Shown here piece after piece: positions 44,256 to 52,100 of a DNA stretch of 59,432 nt. Each line of letters opens with the position of its first letter. The stretch's first letter is position 1. The translations under genes were made by a program, and so were the position numbers. The DNA comes from Coraliomargarita sp. (lineage in GTDB: Bacteria; Verrucomicrobiota; Verrucomicrobiia; Opitutales; UBA953). The stretch is from the NCBI GenBank assembly GCA_024638885.1, contig JAHEJL010000009.1, positions 69,966 to 129,397 on the forward strand. The letters run 5' to 3'. The notes under the pieces are model-generated. The model did no database searches and was not told where the DNA came from. It saw only the letters and a program-made list of their open reading frames with translations.

Positions 44256-44896
44256 GAGCGATGCCTCTCCCCGGACCAGGTCGCGAAATCGTTGGCGACG
44301 TTCAACGCGTCAGGCCGCGGCTCCTCGCGCAGGAAACCGGCGTGGGCGAAGAACGTCGGCAGGGCCGACCACGGCGCCGCCACGGCGACATGCGACTTCA
44401 GCACGGCGGGCGCGAGCTCGCTCGCGGCGAGCACGCGGCGACCCGCGGCGTCGAGTTCGGCGGCTTCGGCTTCGAACGGCGCGCCCAAGGCGCCGTCAGC
44501 CCCGACCTCGAGCGCATGCCAGCGCTTCAGGCGCGATTCGGCGGCGACGAGGAACGGACCTTTTTCGCCGGCGACGAGCGCCGAACGCGCGAGGGCCGCG
44601 AGGGATTCCCAGACGTAGATCGGCCGGGGCTCGAGGGCCGACCACGAACGGACCGCCAAGGCGGCGATGCGGATGCCCAGGACCGAGCCCGGACCGACGC
44701 AGAGCGCGAAGGAGCGGATGTCGCCCAGCGAGAGCTTGGCTTCGGCCAAGGCGGCTTCGACGCAGCCGAACAAGCCTTCCAGGGCGCCGTCGGGCGAGAT
44801 GCCCTGCCCGACCCAGCGACCACCCGAGAGAACTCCCACCCGGACTCCGGCGCGGGCGGAGCCGTCGAGGACGAGGCAGGGTTCGGGCGCGCTCAT
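44252..44896 (-). CDS. tsaB: tRNA threonylcarbamoyladenosine biosynthesis protein TsaB
   Basis: The 214-residue protein has the ASKHA-type N-terminal strand LVLDGSARAGVRVGVLSGG, the family signature FALCVGPGSVLGIRIAALAVRS (TsaB/YeaZ) and a degenerate second half. With TsaC, TsaD and TsaE it makes t6A37 of ANN-decoding tRNAs. I use the ATG at 44894-44896; the earlier 12 codons are not family-like. It overlaps alr by four bases and starts four bases after the HIT gene. Confidence 0.9.
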   Translation of the reverse strand: MSAPEPCLVLDGSARAGVRVGVLSGGRWVGQGISPDGALEGLFGCVEAALAEAKLSLGDIRSFALCVGPGSVLGIRIAALAVRSWSALEPRPIYVWESLAALARSALVAGEKGPFLVAAESRLKRWHALEVGADGALGAPFEAEAAELDAAGRRVLAASELAPAVLKSHVAVAAPWSALPTFFAHAGFLREEPRPDALNVANDFATWSGERHRS

Positions 44897-44900
44897 GGCC

Positions 44901-45248
44901 TCAGCCTGGCGGCCAATCGAGGGCGCGTCCACCCAGCAGATGCACGTGCAGGTGCGGGACGGTCTCGCCGCCGTCCGGACCGTTGTTGATCACCACGCGG
45001 AAACCCTTGGCCAGACCGAGCTGGCGGGAAAGCTGGCCCGCGACGAGCAGGAGATGACCGAGCGTGGCCTGGTCCTCGGCGGACGCCTCGGCGACGCGCG
45101 GGATGGGCTTGCGCGGCACGATCAGGACATGCGTCGGGGCCTGCGGAGCGATGTCATGGAAGGCCACGCACACCGCATCCTCATGGAGGAGCTTCGCGGG
45201 GATTTCCTTGTCGGCGATCTTCTGGAACAGCGTCTTCGGGGCGCTCAT
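44901..45248 (-). CDS. HIT domain protein (Hint/HinT-type histidine triad)
   Basis: The 115-residue protein is a compact histidine-triad nucleotide hydrolase of the HinT type. FQKIADKEIPAKLLHEDAVCVAFHDIAPQAPTHVLIVPRKPI and the triad HLHVH at 99-103 are present, followed by LGGRAL. Family members hydrolyse AMP-lysine/phosphoramidates. It is a second HIT gene in the window and distinct from the larger one at 30829-31320. It lies six bases downstream of the unknown gene and four bases upstream of tsaB. Confidence 0.93.
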   Translation of the reverse strand: MSAPKTLFQKIADKEIPAKLLHEDAVCVAFHDIAPQAPTHVLIVPRKPIPRVAEASAEDQATLGHLLLVAGQLSRQLGLAKGFRVVINNGPDGGETVPHLHVHLLGGRALDWPPG

Positions 45249-45254
45249 GGGAAA

Positions 45255-45728
45255 TCAGAGGACGACGACCGTCACGCGCCGGCGGCCGGCCTGACGGGCC
45301 ACGAGGCCCTGCACGGTGTCGACGGCTTCGTCGTAGGCGGCGCGCCAGCGGGTCGAACGGGCGCGGGCGCCGGAAAGATACTGATCCTGCAGGCCTACGA
45401 CCCAGAAGAGCACGTCGGCGGACTCGCCGGTCGTGGCGAGCGCGGCTTCGACGCGTTCGTTGGCCCAGAGGGCGTCGAACGGTTCGGCGCGATGGTCGAG
45501 CACCGCGACGGTCGGGACCGGGCGGTCGGGCGAAAGCAGGCGGAAGATCTGGGCGGCCGCGGCGGCGAGGTCCGCGGCGTTGAGGCGCGGGTCGGTCTCG
45601 TCGTCGGCCTCGAAGACGCGCAGCACGGCGTCGACGTCGGTGCGCAGCTGGGGAGCGGTGCCCACCATCGAGGCCAGCAGCGCGTTGAGCGTGCGGAGGC
45701 GGATCGACTTGGGCAGCGCGGCGGTCAC
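45255..45728 (-). CDS. Uncharacterised helical protein in the nrdR-tsaB operon
   Basis: The 157-residue protein has an Ala/Leu/Arg-rich helical character, with KSIRLRTLNALLASMVG at the start and a C-terminal basic helix ending GRRRVTVVVL. I see no known domain. nrdR is often next to nusB in other bacteria and the N terminus is vaguely helical like NusB, but no NusB motif is visible, so I do not call it. The GTG start overlaps the nrdR stop (GTGA), so its translation is coupled to that of the regulator. It has no TM segment or signal peptide. Confidence 0.7.
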   Translation of the reverse strand: MTAALPKSIRLRTLNALLASMVGTAPQLRTDVDAVLRVFEADDETDPRLNAADLAAAAAQIFRLLSPDRPVPTVAVLDHRAEPFDALWANERVEAALATTGESADVLFWVVGLQDQYLSGARARSTRWRAAYDEAVDTVQGLVARQAGRRRVTVVVL

Positions 45729-46189
45729 TTGGCCTTCCCTCCCTTGCGGAGCTGGTCGATGGCCTTGGCGAGCTCATCGATGTCGCGGAATTCGCGGTAG
45801 ACGCTGGCGAAGCGGACGTAGGCGATCTGGTCGACCGCCTGGAGGCGCGCCATGATCTCCTCGCCGATGGCGCTGGACGGGACTTCGTCGCCGAACTTCG
45901 CCTGCAGGTTCTCGACGATCTCGGAGATCATCAGGTTGATGCGCTCGAGCTCGATCGGACGCTTGTCGGTGGCCTTGCGGACGCCGGAGGCGATCTTGCC
46001 GATGTCGAACTCCTCGCGGGCGCCGTTGCGTTTCACGACGACCATGCCTTCGCGGACGATCTCCTCGATCGTGCTGAAGCGATGGTCGCAGGCGAGGCAT
46101 TCGCGGCGACGGCGGATGGAATGGTTACCCTTCCCGAGGCGGGTCTCCAGGACCTTCGTATCCTCGTGATTGCAGCGGGGGCAGAACAT
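45725..46189 (-). CDS. nrdR: Transcriptional repressor NrdR
   Basis: The 154-residue protein has the zinc ribbon Cys3-Cys6 and Cys31-Cys34 (MFCPRC, then CLACDHRFST) followed by the ATP-cone. KRNGAREEFDIGKIASGVRKATDKRP is the nucleotide-binding segment. It senses ATP/dATP and represses ribonucleotide reductase genes by binding NrdR boxes. No ribonucleotide reductase gene is in the window. It starts three bases after trpG and ends overlapping the unknown gene. Confidence 0.95.
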   Translation of the reverse strand: MFCPRCNHEDTKVLETRLGKGNHSIRRRRECLACDHRFSTIEEIVREGMVVVKRNGAREEFDIGKIASGVRKATDKRPIELERINLMISEIVENLQAKFGDEVPSSAIGEEIMARLQAVDQIAYVRFASVYREFRDIDELAKAIDQLRKGGKAK

Positions 46190-46192
46190 CGC

Positions 46193-46756
46193 TCAGAGCT
46201 TGAGGAAGTTCCCCAGGAGCTGGAGCCCGTGCTCGGTGGCGAAGGACTCCGGATGGAACTGGACGCCCCAGATCGGCAGCTCGCGGTGGCGCAGGCCCAT
46301 CACGAGACCGTCCTCGGTCCAGGCCGTCACCTCGAGGGCGGCGGGGAAAGTGGAGCGCTCGACGACCAGCGAGTGGTAGCGGGTCGCGGCGAAAGGCGAA
46401 GGCAGGCCCTTGAAGACGTCGGTGTTGTTGTGGAACACCGGCGAGGTCTTGCCGTGCATGAGGTGCGGGGCGCGGATGACGTTGCCGCCGTAGGCATGGC
46501 CGATGGCCTGGTGGCCGAGGCACACGCCGAGGATCGGCTTCTTGCCGGCGAAGGCCTTGATCATCGCGCACGAGACGCCGGCTTCGGCGGGCGAGCACGG
46601 ACCCGGCGAGATCATCACGCGGTCGGGATTCAGCGCGAGCGCTTCCTCCACCGTGATCTGGTCGTTGCGGTACACCTTCTGCTCCACGCCCAACTGCCCG
46701 AAGTATTGGACCAGGTTATAGGTGAACGAATCGTAGTTATCGATGACCAGCAGCAC
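46193..46756 (-). CDS. trpG: Class I glutamine amidotransferase, anthranilate/aminodeoxychorismate synthase component II
   Basis: The 187-residue protein begins [18 protein letters not shown] and has [13 protein letters not shown], the nucleophile loop [15 protein letters not shown] and the His-Glu pair in VQFHPES, all typical of TrpG/PabA. It supplies ammonia for anthranilate or p-aminobenzoate. The two roles cannot be separated by sequence, and no trpE/pabB is adjacent. I set the start at the GTG 46754-46756: the family begins here and the longer frame is low-complexity sequence. A TTGACA sits 29 bases upstream. The gene heads the nrdR operon. Confidence 0.85.
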   Translation of the reverse strand: MLLVIDNYDSFTYNLVQYFGQLGVEQKVYRNDQITVEEALALNPDRVMISPGPCSPAEAGVSCAMIKAFAGKKPILGVCLGHQAIGHAYGGNVIRAPHLMHGKTSPVFHNNTDVFKGLPSPFAATRYHSLVVERSTFPAALEVTAWTEDGLVMGLRHRELPIWGVQFHPESFATEHGLQLLGNFLKL

Positions 46757-47143
46757 GTGCGGACGATTTGCCCGACGCTGCGAAGTGTCAAGGAACCGCG
46801 TCCCCGTGTGAACAAGTGAACGCGACGAAGAAACTTCGTCGCGAGGGGCAGGGATAGGGGTAGGGATAGGGCCAGAACAACGATTCACATCAGGGCCAGA
46901 GCGAGGGCGAGAATGGCGTGAAGCAGAGGGAGAAAACCGATGAAGGATAGACGATGGAGGATGCGTCATAGGTGTTCTTTTCGCCCTTCATCGTCCACCA
47001 CCCACCCTTCGTCGGATCAGCCCTGTTTCGACCTGCCCCCACCCGTGTCCTCACCCCCGACCCTCCGCCGTGAATTCCAGCCCAAACCCCTCGAAAGTAG
47101 GCCTTTACAGAGGGAGGGGGGTGTGAATAACTGTGTGAACGGC
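46757..47143. other. Repetitive intergenic region upstream of lpxC (hairpin, G-runs, inverted repeat)
   Basis: This gap between trpG and lpxC-fabZ has no gene. A perfect 10-bp hairpin CGCGACGAAG/CTTCGTCGCG (46821-46830 with 46834-46843, loop AAA) is followed immediately by five G-runs spaced by ATA/TA (46845-46871), a possible G-quadruplex on the plus strand. Farther right lies a 9-bp inverted repeat, CGATGAAGG (46938-46946) and CCTTCATCG (46985-46993). The 3' part is Pro-codon-like C-rich sequence and an A/G-rich stretch with GGAGG at 47113-47117. Confidence 0.6.
46763..46791 (-). promoter_or_regulatory. Candidate promoter of the trpG-nrdR-tsaB-alr operon
   Basis: A perfect TTGACA (46791-46786) is followed after 17 bases by AATCGT (46768-46763). 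A transcription start seven bases later falls on the GTG start codon, suggesting a leaderless transcript. The -10 match is weak. Confidence 0.35.
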
Positions 47144-48484
47144 ATGAAACAGCGCACCCTTGGCAAAGAAGCCTCCGTAAAGGGCAAGGCCCTCCACACC
47201 GGTCAGGACGTCACCCTGACCCTGAAACCGGGCGCCCCGAACACAGGCCTGGTCTTCCGTCGCATCGACCTTTTCGGCAAGCCCGAGGTCCGTCCGGTGT
47301 CCGAGATGATCACCGAGCTCGAACGCAAGACGACCGTCTCCTCCGACGCCGTCAAGCTGCACACCATCGAGCACGTCCTCTCCGCCCTCAGCGGCATGGC
47401 CGTGGACAACGCGGTCATCGAACTCGACGCCTCCGAGCCGCCGATCGTCGACGGTTCCGCCCGCCCGTTCACCACGCTCATCCACCAGTGCGGCGTCGTC
47501 GAACAGGACGCCCCGCGCGAGACGTTCACGCTCACGCACCCGATCACGATCAACGAAGGCAGCCGCTCCATCATCGCCCTGCCCTTCGACGGCCTGCGCG
47601 TCACCTGCACCTCCGCCGACGACCGCGGCATCCACACGCAGCACCTGACGATCGACATCGACGCCGAGACCTACGAAGCGCAGATCGCCCCGGCCCGCAC
47701 GTTCACCATCTACGAGGACATCGAAGGCCTCATCGAGAAGGGCCTCATCAAGGGCGGCACGCTCGACTCCGCGATCATCCTCAAGGGCGACAAGATCGTC
47801 AGCAAGGAGCCCCTGCGCTTCAAGGACGAGCTCGTCCGCCACAAGATCCTCGATATCGTCGGTGACATCGTCCTCGCCGGCGTGCGCCTCAAGGCCCACA
47901 TCATCGCCGTCCGCCCGGGCCACGCGCTCAACGCCCGCCTCGCCGCGGCCGTGCGCAAGCAGTGGCAGGAATCCAAGGCCCCCAAGGCCAAGGCCGCCCC
48001 GGCCGGTCCGAAGGTCGAAGCCCCGACGGCCCCTGTCGGCTCGGCCCTCGACATCCGCCAGATCCTCAACGCCCTGCCCCACCGCTACCCGTTCGTGATG
48101 GTCGACCGCGTGGTCGAGCTCAACGACGACTCCCTGGTCGCGATCAAGAACGTCACGATCAACGAGCCCTATTTCCAAGGCCACTTCCCCGGCCAGCCGG
48201 TCATGCCGGGCGTCCTCCAGGTCGAAGCCATGGCCCAGGCCGCCGGCCTCATCATGCTGCGCCGCGGCGCCGCCGACGAAGCCCCGAAGGTCGTGTTCTT
48301 CATGAGCGCCGACAAGGTGAAGTTCCGCAAGGCGGTCACGCCGGGCGACACCCTCGAGATCCGCGCCAAGCTGACCAAGGTCCGCGGCCGCATCGCCGCC
48401 GCGGAGTGCGAGTGCCTCGTCAACGGCGAGTGCGTCTCGTCCGCCGAACTGCTCTTCACCATCGCCGACTCGCCCAACGGCTGA
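47144..48484 (+). CDS. lpxC/fabZ: Bifunctional LpxC-FabZ: UDP-3-O-acyl-GlcNAc deacetylase / 3-hydroxyacyl-ACP dehydratase
   Basis: The 446-residue protein has LpxC in its first half: [19 protein letters not shown], the zinc motif HTIEH (73-77), and the partner H233/D237 in [10 protein letters not shown] Lys/Ala/Pro linker (about 277-299) leads to FabZ with [11 protein letters not shown] and the catalytic His347 ([12 protein letters not shown]) and Glu361. LpxC commits to lipid A; FabZ dehydrates 3-hydroxyacyl-ACP. The start at ATG 47144 matches LpxC. However, a GTG at 47123 with GGAGG five bases upstream would add seven residues and is a real alternative. lpxA follows after five bases. The fusion is known in Bacteroidetes and related phyla. 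Confidence 0.95.
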   Translation: MKQRTLGKEASVKGKALHTGQDVTLTLKPGAPNTGLVFRRIDLFGKPEVRPVSEMITELERKTTVSSDAVKLHTIEHVLSALSGMAVDNAVIELDASEPPIVDGSARPFTTLIHQCGVVEQDAPRETFTLTHPITINEGSRSIIALPFDGLRVTCTSADDRGIHTQHLTIDIDAETYEAQIAPARTFTIYEDIEGLIEKGLIKGGTLDSAIILKGDKIVSKEPLRFKDELVRHKILDIVGDIVLAGVRLKAHIIAVRPGHALNARLAAAVRKQWQESKAPKAKAAPAGPKVEAPTAPVGSALDIRQILNALPHRYPFVMVDRVVELNDDSLVAIKNVTINEPYFQGHFPGQPVMPGVLQVEAMAQAAGLIMLRRGAADEAPKVVFFMSADKVKFRKAVTPGDTLEIRAKLTKVRGRIAAAECECLVNGECVSSAELLFTIADSPNG

Positions 48485-48489
48485 ACCGG

Positions 48490-49266
48490 ATGGCCACGCA
48501 AGTCCACCCCACCGCGATCGTCGAAGCCGGCGCCAAGCTCGGCCAGGACGTCGTCATCGGCGCCTACGCCTACGTCGGCGCCGACGTGACGCTCGGCGAC
48601 GGCTGCGTGCTGCACCACCACGCGACGGTCGACGGCTACACGCAGCTGGGCCCGCAGTGCGAAGTCTTCCCCTACGCCTTCATCGGCGGCCGCACGCAGG
48701 ACCTGAAGGCCCGCCCCGGCAAGCCCGGCCTCAAGGTCGGCGCCCGCAACACCTTCCGCGAATACGTCAGCGTCCACCTCGGCACCCAGGAAGGCGAATG
48801 GACCATCCTCGGCGACGACAACGTCCTGCTGGCCTACTCGCACATCGCGCATGACTGCGTGATCGGCAACCACCTCGTCATCTCCAGCCACTCCGCCGTC
48901 GCCGGCCACGTGCACGTGGGCGACCACGTGAACATCGGCTGGAACGCGGGCATCCACCAGTTCTGCCGCATCGGCGACCATGCGATGGTCGCGGCGTGCT
49001 CGAAGTGCGTCCAGGACGTGCCGCCTTTCGTCATCGCCGACGGCAATCCGTGCGAGACCAAGATGATCAACGCCGTCGGCCTGAAGCGTTCGGGCTTCAC
49101 CGACGAGGAGATCGCCACGGCCAAGCTGATGCACCGCCTCTTCTACCGCGACGGCCTCAACACGACGCAGGCCATCGAGAAGGCCCGTGCTTTGCCCGAG
49201 GCCTCCGGCCGCATCGCGAAGACCTTCGTGGACTTCGCGGCGTCGACCAAGCGCGGCCTGGCCTAA
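48490..49266 (+). CDS. lpxA: Acyl-ACP--UDP-N-acetylglucosamine O-acyltransferase LpxA
   Basis: The 258-residue protein has the left-handed beta-helix hexapeptide repeats (IGAYAYVGADVTLGDGCVL, then VIGNHLVISSHSAVAGHV), the catalytic His121 in SHIAHDCVIG and the C-terminal helical domain (FTDEEIATAKLMHRLFYRDGL). It transfers a 3-hydroxyacyl chain to UDP-GlcNAc, the first step of lipid A synthesis, upstream of LpxC in the pathway. It lies five bases after lpxC-fabZ. Length is normal. lpxD and lpxB are not in the window. Confidence 0.96.
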   Translation: MATQVHPTAIVEAGAKLGQDVVIGAYAYVGADVTLGDGCVLHHHATVDGYTQLGPQCEVFPYAFIGGRTQDLKARPGKPGLKVGARNTFREYVSVHLGTQEGEWTILGDDNVLLAYSHIAHDCVIGNHLVISSHSAVAGHVHVGDHVNIGWNAGIHQFCRIGDHAMVAACSKCVQDVPPFVIADGNPCETKMINAVGLKRSGFTDEEIATAKLMHRLFYRDGLNTTQAIEKARALPEASGRIAKTFVDFAASTKRGLA

Positions 49267-49294
49267 GTTCGCTCGGCGCTTGCGCCGAAAGAAC
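49267..49294 (+). other. Hairpin after lpxA
   Basis: GTTC-gc-TCGGCG (49267-49278) pairs with CGCCGA-aa-GAAC (49283-49294). It has no T run, so it is not a normal rho-independent terminator. It overlaps a TTGCGC, 16 bases, TAGGTT promoter-like pair that would start transcription at the next gene's ATG. Confidence 0.4.
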
Positions 49295-49314
49295 GGTCAC
49301 CTAGGTTGGCGGGC

Positions 49315-50088
49315 ATGAAAGCGCTCCTGCCTTCCCTGCTCGCCGTCCTCGGTTCGTTCGCCCCGCTCACCGCGGCCATCGTCGAGAAGCCCCTGGAATA
49401 TAAGTCCGGCGAGCTCGTCTGCGAAGGCTGGCAGGCCTATGACGACGCCGTGACCGGCAAGCGACCGGGCGTGCTCGTCGTGCACCAGTGGACCGGCATC
49501 AGCGACCATGAGAAAGAAGCCGCCCGCAAGCTCGCTGCCCTCGGCTACAACGTCCTCGTGGCCGATATCTACGGCAAGGGCATCCGCCCCCAGCCCCCGG
49601 CCGCCGGCAAGGAAGCCGGCAAATACAAGGCCGACCGCCCCCTGCTCCGCGCCCGCGTCAACGCCGCGCTCGACGTCCTCAGCCACGACGCCCGCACCGA
49701 CGCCTCGAAACTGGCCGCCACGGGCTATTGCTTCGGCGGCACGACGGTGATCGAGCTCGCCCGCTCCGGCGCCGCCGTCAAAGGCGTCGTCAGCTTCCAT
49801 GGTGGCCTCGACTCGCCGAACCCGGCCGACGGCAAGAACATCAAGGGCAAGGTCCTCGCCCTCCATGGCTTCGACGATCCTTACGTCCCGGCCAAGGATG
49901 TCGCCGCCTTCGAAGCCGAGATGAAGGCCGGCAACGTTCAATACGTGCTGATCAAGTACGTCGGAGCCGTCCACAGTTTCACGCACAAGGCCGCCGGCAA
50001 CGACAACTCCAAGGGCGCCGCTTACAACGCCACGGCCGACCGGGATTCCTGGCTCGAGATGGAGAAGTTCCTGAAGCAGTTGTTCTAA
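49315..50088 (+). CDS. Exported dienelactone hydrolase-family protein
   Basis: The 257-residue protein has a signal peptide (MKALLPSLLAVLGSFAPLTA) and an alpha/beta-hydrolase of the dienelactone hydrolase family. VLVVHQWTGISDHEKEAARKLA leads to the nucleophile elbow GYCFGG, with Asp in HGFDDPYVP and His in AVHSFTH. The nucleophile is Cys, as in DLH proteins. The exported location suggests hydrolysis of an ester or lactone in the periplasm rather than chlorocatechol metabolism. The start at 49315 is preferred; a TTG three codons earlier is possible. It follows lpxA by 48 bases. Confidence 0.85.
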   Translation: MKALLPSLLAVLGSFAPLTAAIVEKPLEYKSGELVCEGWQAYDDAVTGKRPGVLVVHQWTGISDHEKEAARKLAALGYNVLVADIYGKGIRPQPPAAGKEAGKYKADRPLLRARVNAALDVLSHDARTDASKLAATGYCFGGTTVIELARSGAAVKGVVSFHGGLDSPNPADGKNIKGKVLALHGFDDPYVPAKDVAAFEAEMKAGNVQYVLIKYVGAVHSFTHKAAGNDNSKGAAYNATADRDSWLEMEKFLKQLF

Positions 50089-50089
50089 G

Positions 50090-50509
50090 TTGAGGACTTT
50101 CTGCGCACTGCTGGGCCTCCTCGCGCTCGTCGGCTGCAAGCCGGCGGTCGAGACGCTCCGCGGGACGACGGCGGAGCTGAGCGCCTTGCGCTCCTCCGGC
50201 GAGCGCCCCTTCAGCGCGGGCGACGTGGTGACCTGGGCTCAGCTGGACGACACCTTCCGCGACCGGACCGCGCCCCTCGAGGTCGGCGCGGCCGACGGCA
50301 AGGCGCTGCTGGGCCGCCTCGTCCTGCTGGAGAACGGCGCCGAAGCGGCCGCCTTCCTCAAGGCCCATGGCTGCGCACAGCTCTCCGGCCCGATCGGCGT
50401 GCGCAAGCTGCCGACCGCCCTGGAAGTGGACGTCGAACTCACCGGCAAGGACGGGCAGAAGCTCATCCTCAAGCTGAAGTCCGACGGCACGCCCGCGGGC
50501 GAAGGCTGA
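50090..50509 (+). CDS. Predicted lipoprotein of unknown function
   Basis: A 139-residue product with a lipoprotein signal (MRTFCALLGLLALVGC; lipobox LVGC, Cys16). It uses a TTG start, one base after the stop of the dienelactone hydrolase gene, so the two are translationally coupled. The mature part is a small mixed domain ending in EVDVELTGKDGQKLILKLK. No family is recognised. A bidirectional terminator follows. The base composition is like its neighbours. Confidence 0.65.
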   Translation: MRTFCALLGLLALVGCKPAVETLRGTTAELSALRSSGERPFSAGDVVTWAQLDDTFRDRTAPLEVGAADGKALLGRLVLLENGAEAAAFLKAHGCAQLSGPIGVRKLPTALEVDVELTGKDGQKLILKLKSDGTPAGEG

Positions 50510-50512
50510 AAA

Positions 50513-50550
50513 CAAAAGAGCCGCGGATCGCTCCGCGGCTCTTCTTTCTT
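50513..50550. terminator. Bidirectional intrinsic terminator
   Basis: AAGAGCCGCGGA (50516-50527) pairs with TCCGCGGCTCTT (50532-50543) around loop TCGC. T-rich sequence follows on the plus strand, and an A-rich stretch precedes the stem for the minus strand. It serves the lipoprotein gene and the convergent phosphorylase gene. Confidence 0.8.
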
Positions 50551-50563
50551 CCGGCGAGGCGAA

Positions 50564-51898
50564 TCAGGCCACGCGCTCGACGACGAGCGGGGGCATGTTC
50601 GGGCGCTTCGGGGCGAGGCGGTAGGCGTCGCGGAAATACGGCAGCGCGGCGTCGACCTTGGCCTCGTCGTTGTAATGGATCATGATCAGCGGCTCGCCCT
50701 GCTTGACCTGCGTGCCGACCTTGCGGATCTCGGTGACGCCGACCGACGGGTCGAGCGTGCCATCCTTGAGGGTGGCGAGGAGACGGACGCCCTGGGCGAT
50801 CTTGCCGGCGTCGATGGTGTGCACGTAGCCGCGCTTCGGGGCGGGCAGCTTGCGGATGAACTTCGCCTTCGGGAACTTCGAGGGATCGTCGATCCAGTCG
50901 GTCTTGCCGCCCTGGGCGCGGACCATCGCCTTGAACTTCTCGAGGGCGGAGCCGTCCTTGAGGTGCTTCTCGACGGTCTGCTTGGCGGAGAGGGTCGAAC
51001 CGGCGACGCCGGCGAGGCGCACGACTTCCATGCCCAGCTTGAGCACGAGGTCCTGCAGGTCTTCGGGGCCTTCGCCCTTGAGGAGACGGACCGCCTCGAG
51101 GACTTCGAGGCCCGTGCCGACGGAGTCGCCGAGGGGCTGGTTGATGTCGGTCACGAGGGCCACGCACTTGCGGTTGAGCGAGCGGGCGACGCGGGTGACG
51201 ATGCGGGCGAGCTGCTTGGCCTGCTCGAGGTCGCGGATGAAGGAACCGTTGCCCCACTTCACGTCGATCACCAGGCCTTCGCAGCCTTCGGCGAGCTTCT
51301 TGGAGAGGATGCTGCCCGTGATGAGCGGGAGGGACGGGATCGTGCCCGTCTTCTGGCGGAGCGTGTAGAGGATGTCGTCGGCCGGGGCGATCTCGCGGCA
51401 CTGCTCGGTCACGGCGCAACCGACGCGCTCGAGCTGCTGGCGGAACTGGTCCATCGTGGCCTTGCCCTTGAAGCCCGGGATCGAGCTGAGCTTCTCGACG
51501 GTCGAGATGCAGAACTCCTCGTCCTTGCCGTTCATGCCGGGCATGATGACGCCGGCGGCGGCGCCGAGCGGTCCGAGCACCATGGAGGTCTTGTCGCCCA
51601 CGCCGCCGGTCGAGACCTTGGCGATCTTCGGCTGGGTGAGACGGTCGAGGTCGATGACGTCGCCGGAGAGACGGAGCTCTTCGGCCAGGAGCGCGGTTTC
51701 CTGCGCGGACATCTGCTTGAAGTAGATCGCCATCGCGAGGGCGGCCTGCTGCGCCTCCGGCATCTCGGCGTCCATCACCGAGTCGATGATATGACGGATT
51801 TCGTCGGCGGTGAATTCGCCGCCATCCCGCTTCTTCTCGATGAGAGAGGTAAAGGAGGGCTTCTCCTTACGCTTGTGGTCCAAGATTTTCTCTGTCAT
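50564..51898 (-). CDS. Divergent thymidine/pyrimidine-nucleoside phosphorylase
   Basis: The 444-residue protein has the class II nucleoside phosphorylase fold and core motifs: STGGVGDKTS (96-105), RQKTGTIPSLPLITGSILSKKLAEG and VKWGNGSFIRD. The C-terminal beta domain (GYVHTIDAGKIAQGVRLLA) is intact. The segment at 122-137 reads MNGKDEEFCISTVEKL where the family has SGRGLGHTGGTLDKLE; the phosphate-binding Thr position is kept but the Gly/His residues are lost. It is probably active on pyrimidine nucleosides but with altered specificity. It stands alone, converging with the lipoprotein gene. Confidence 0.82.
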   Translation of the reverse strand: MTEKILDHKRKEKPSFTSLIEKKRDGGEFTADEIRHIIDSVMDAEMPEAQQAALAMAIYFKQMSAQETALLAEELRLSGDVIDLDRLTQPKIAKVSTGGVGDKTSMVLGPLGAAAGVIMPGMNGKDEEFCISTVEKLSSIPGFKGKATMDQFRQQLERVGCAVTEQCREIAPADDILYTLRQKTGTIPSLPLITGSILSKKLAEGCEGLVIDVKWGNGSFIRDLEQAKQLARIVTRVARSLNRKCVALVTDINQPLGDSVGTGLEVLEAVRLLKGEGPEDLQDLVLKLGMEVVRLAGVAGSTLSAKQTVEKHLKDGSALEKFKAMVRAQGGKTDWIDDPSKFPKAKFIRKLPAPKRGYVHTIDAGKIAQGVRLLATLKDGTLDPSVGVTEIRKVGTQVKQGEPLIMIHYNDEAKVDAALPYFRDAYRLAPKRPNMPPLVVERVA

Positions 51899-51904
51899 AA
51901 GTAG

Positions 51905-52100
51905 TTAGGATTTAGAAGGTTAGGGCCATTCTGCTTTGGACAGGGAGGCGGACTCGCTGTGATGTAACTTTTTCTTGAAAAGTCGAGCCAAAACAGGCAA
52001 GCCGCCCGGTTTGAGACAAAAAGACCCCTCAGTACCCGCCTTAGGCCGCGGAATACCCCCTATTTCAGCCCCAGAGCCTTTTCTACAAGGAAGGCAGGAC
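51905..52100. other. Non-coding gap between the phosphorylase and ribD genes
   Basis: I see no gene here. It holds the phosphorylase promoter region and an A/T-rich stretch near 51965-51985 with a small CTTTT/AAGAAAAAG hairpin on the minus strand. The 52000-52100 part is C-rich and unremarkable, and no FMN riboswitch fold is evident. Confidence 0.6.

Noticed and set aside
46757..46969. An N-terminal extension of 71 codons on the trpG-type protein
   Set aside because: It translates the hairpin and G-run region into low-complexity sequence, while the family begins at the L-L-V-I-D-N-Y-D segment.
46940..47143. An N-terminal extension of 68 codons on LpxC-FabZ
   Set aside because: The extension is Pro/Ser/Arg-rich and contains the inverted repeat and A/G-rich leader; LpxC homologues start at the K-Q-R-T-L segment.
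52000..52100. An FMN riboswitch next to ribD
   Set aside because: The region is downstream of ribD in its reading direction, and the conserved FMN-element core is not recognisable.
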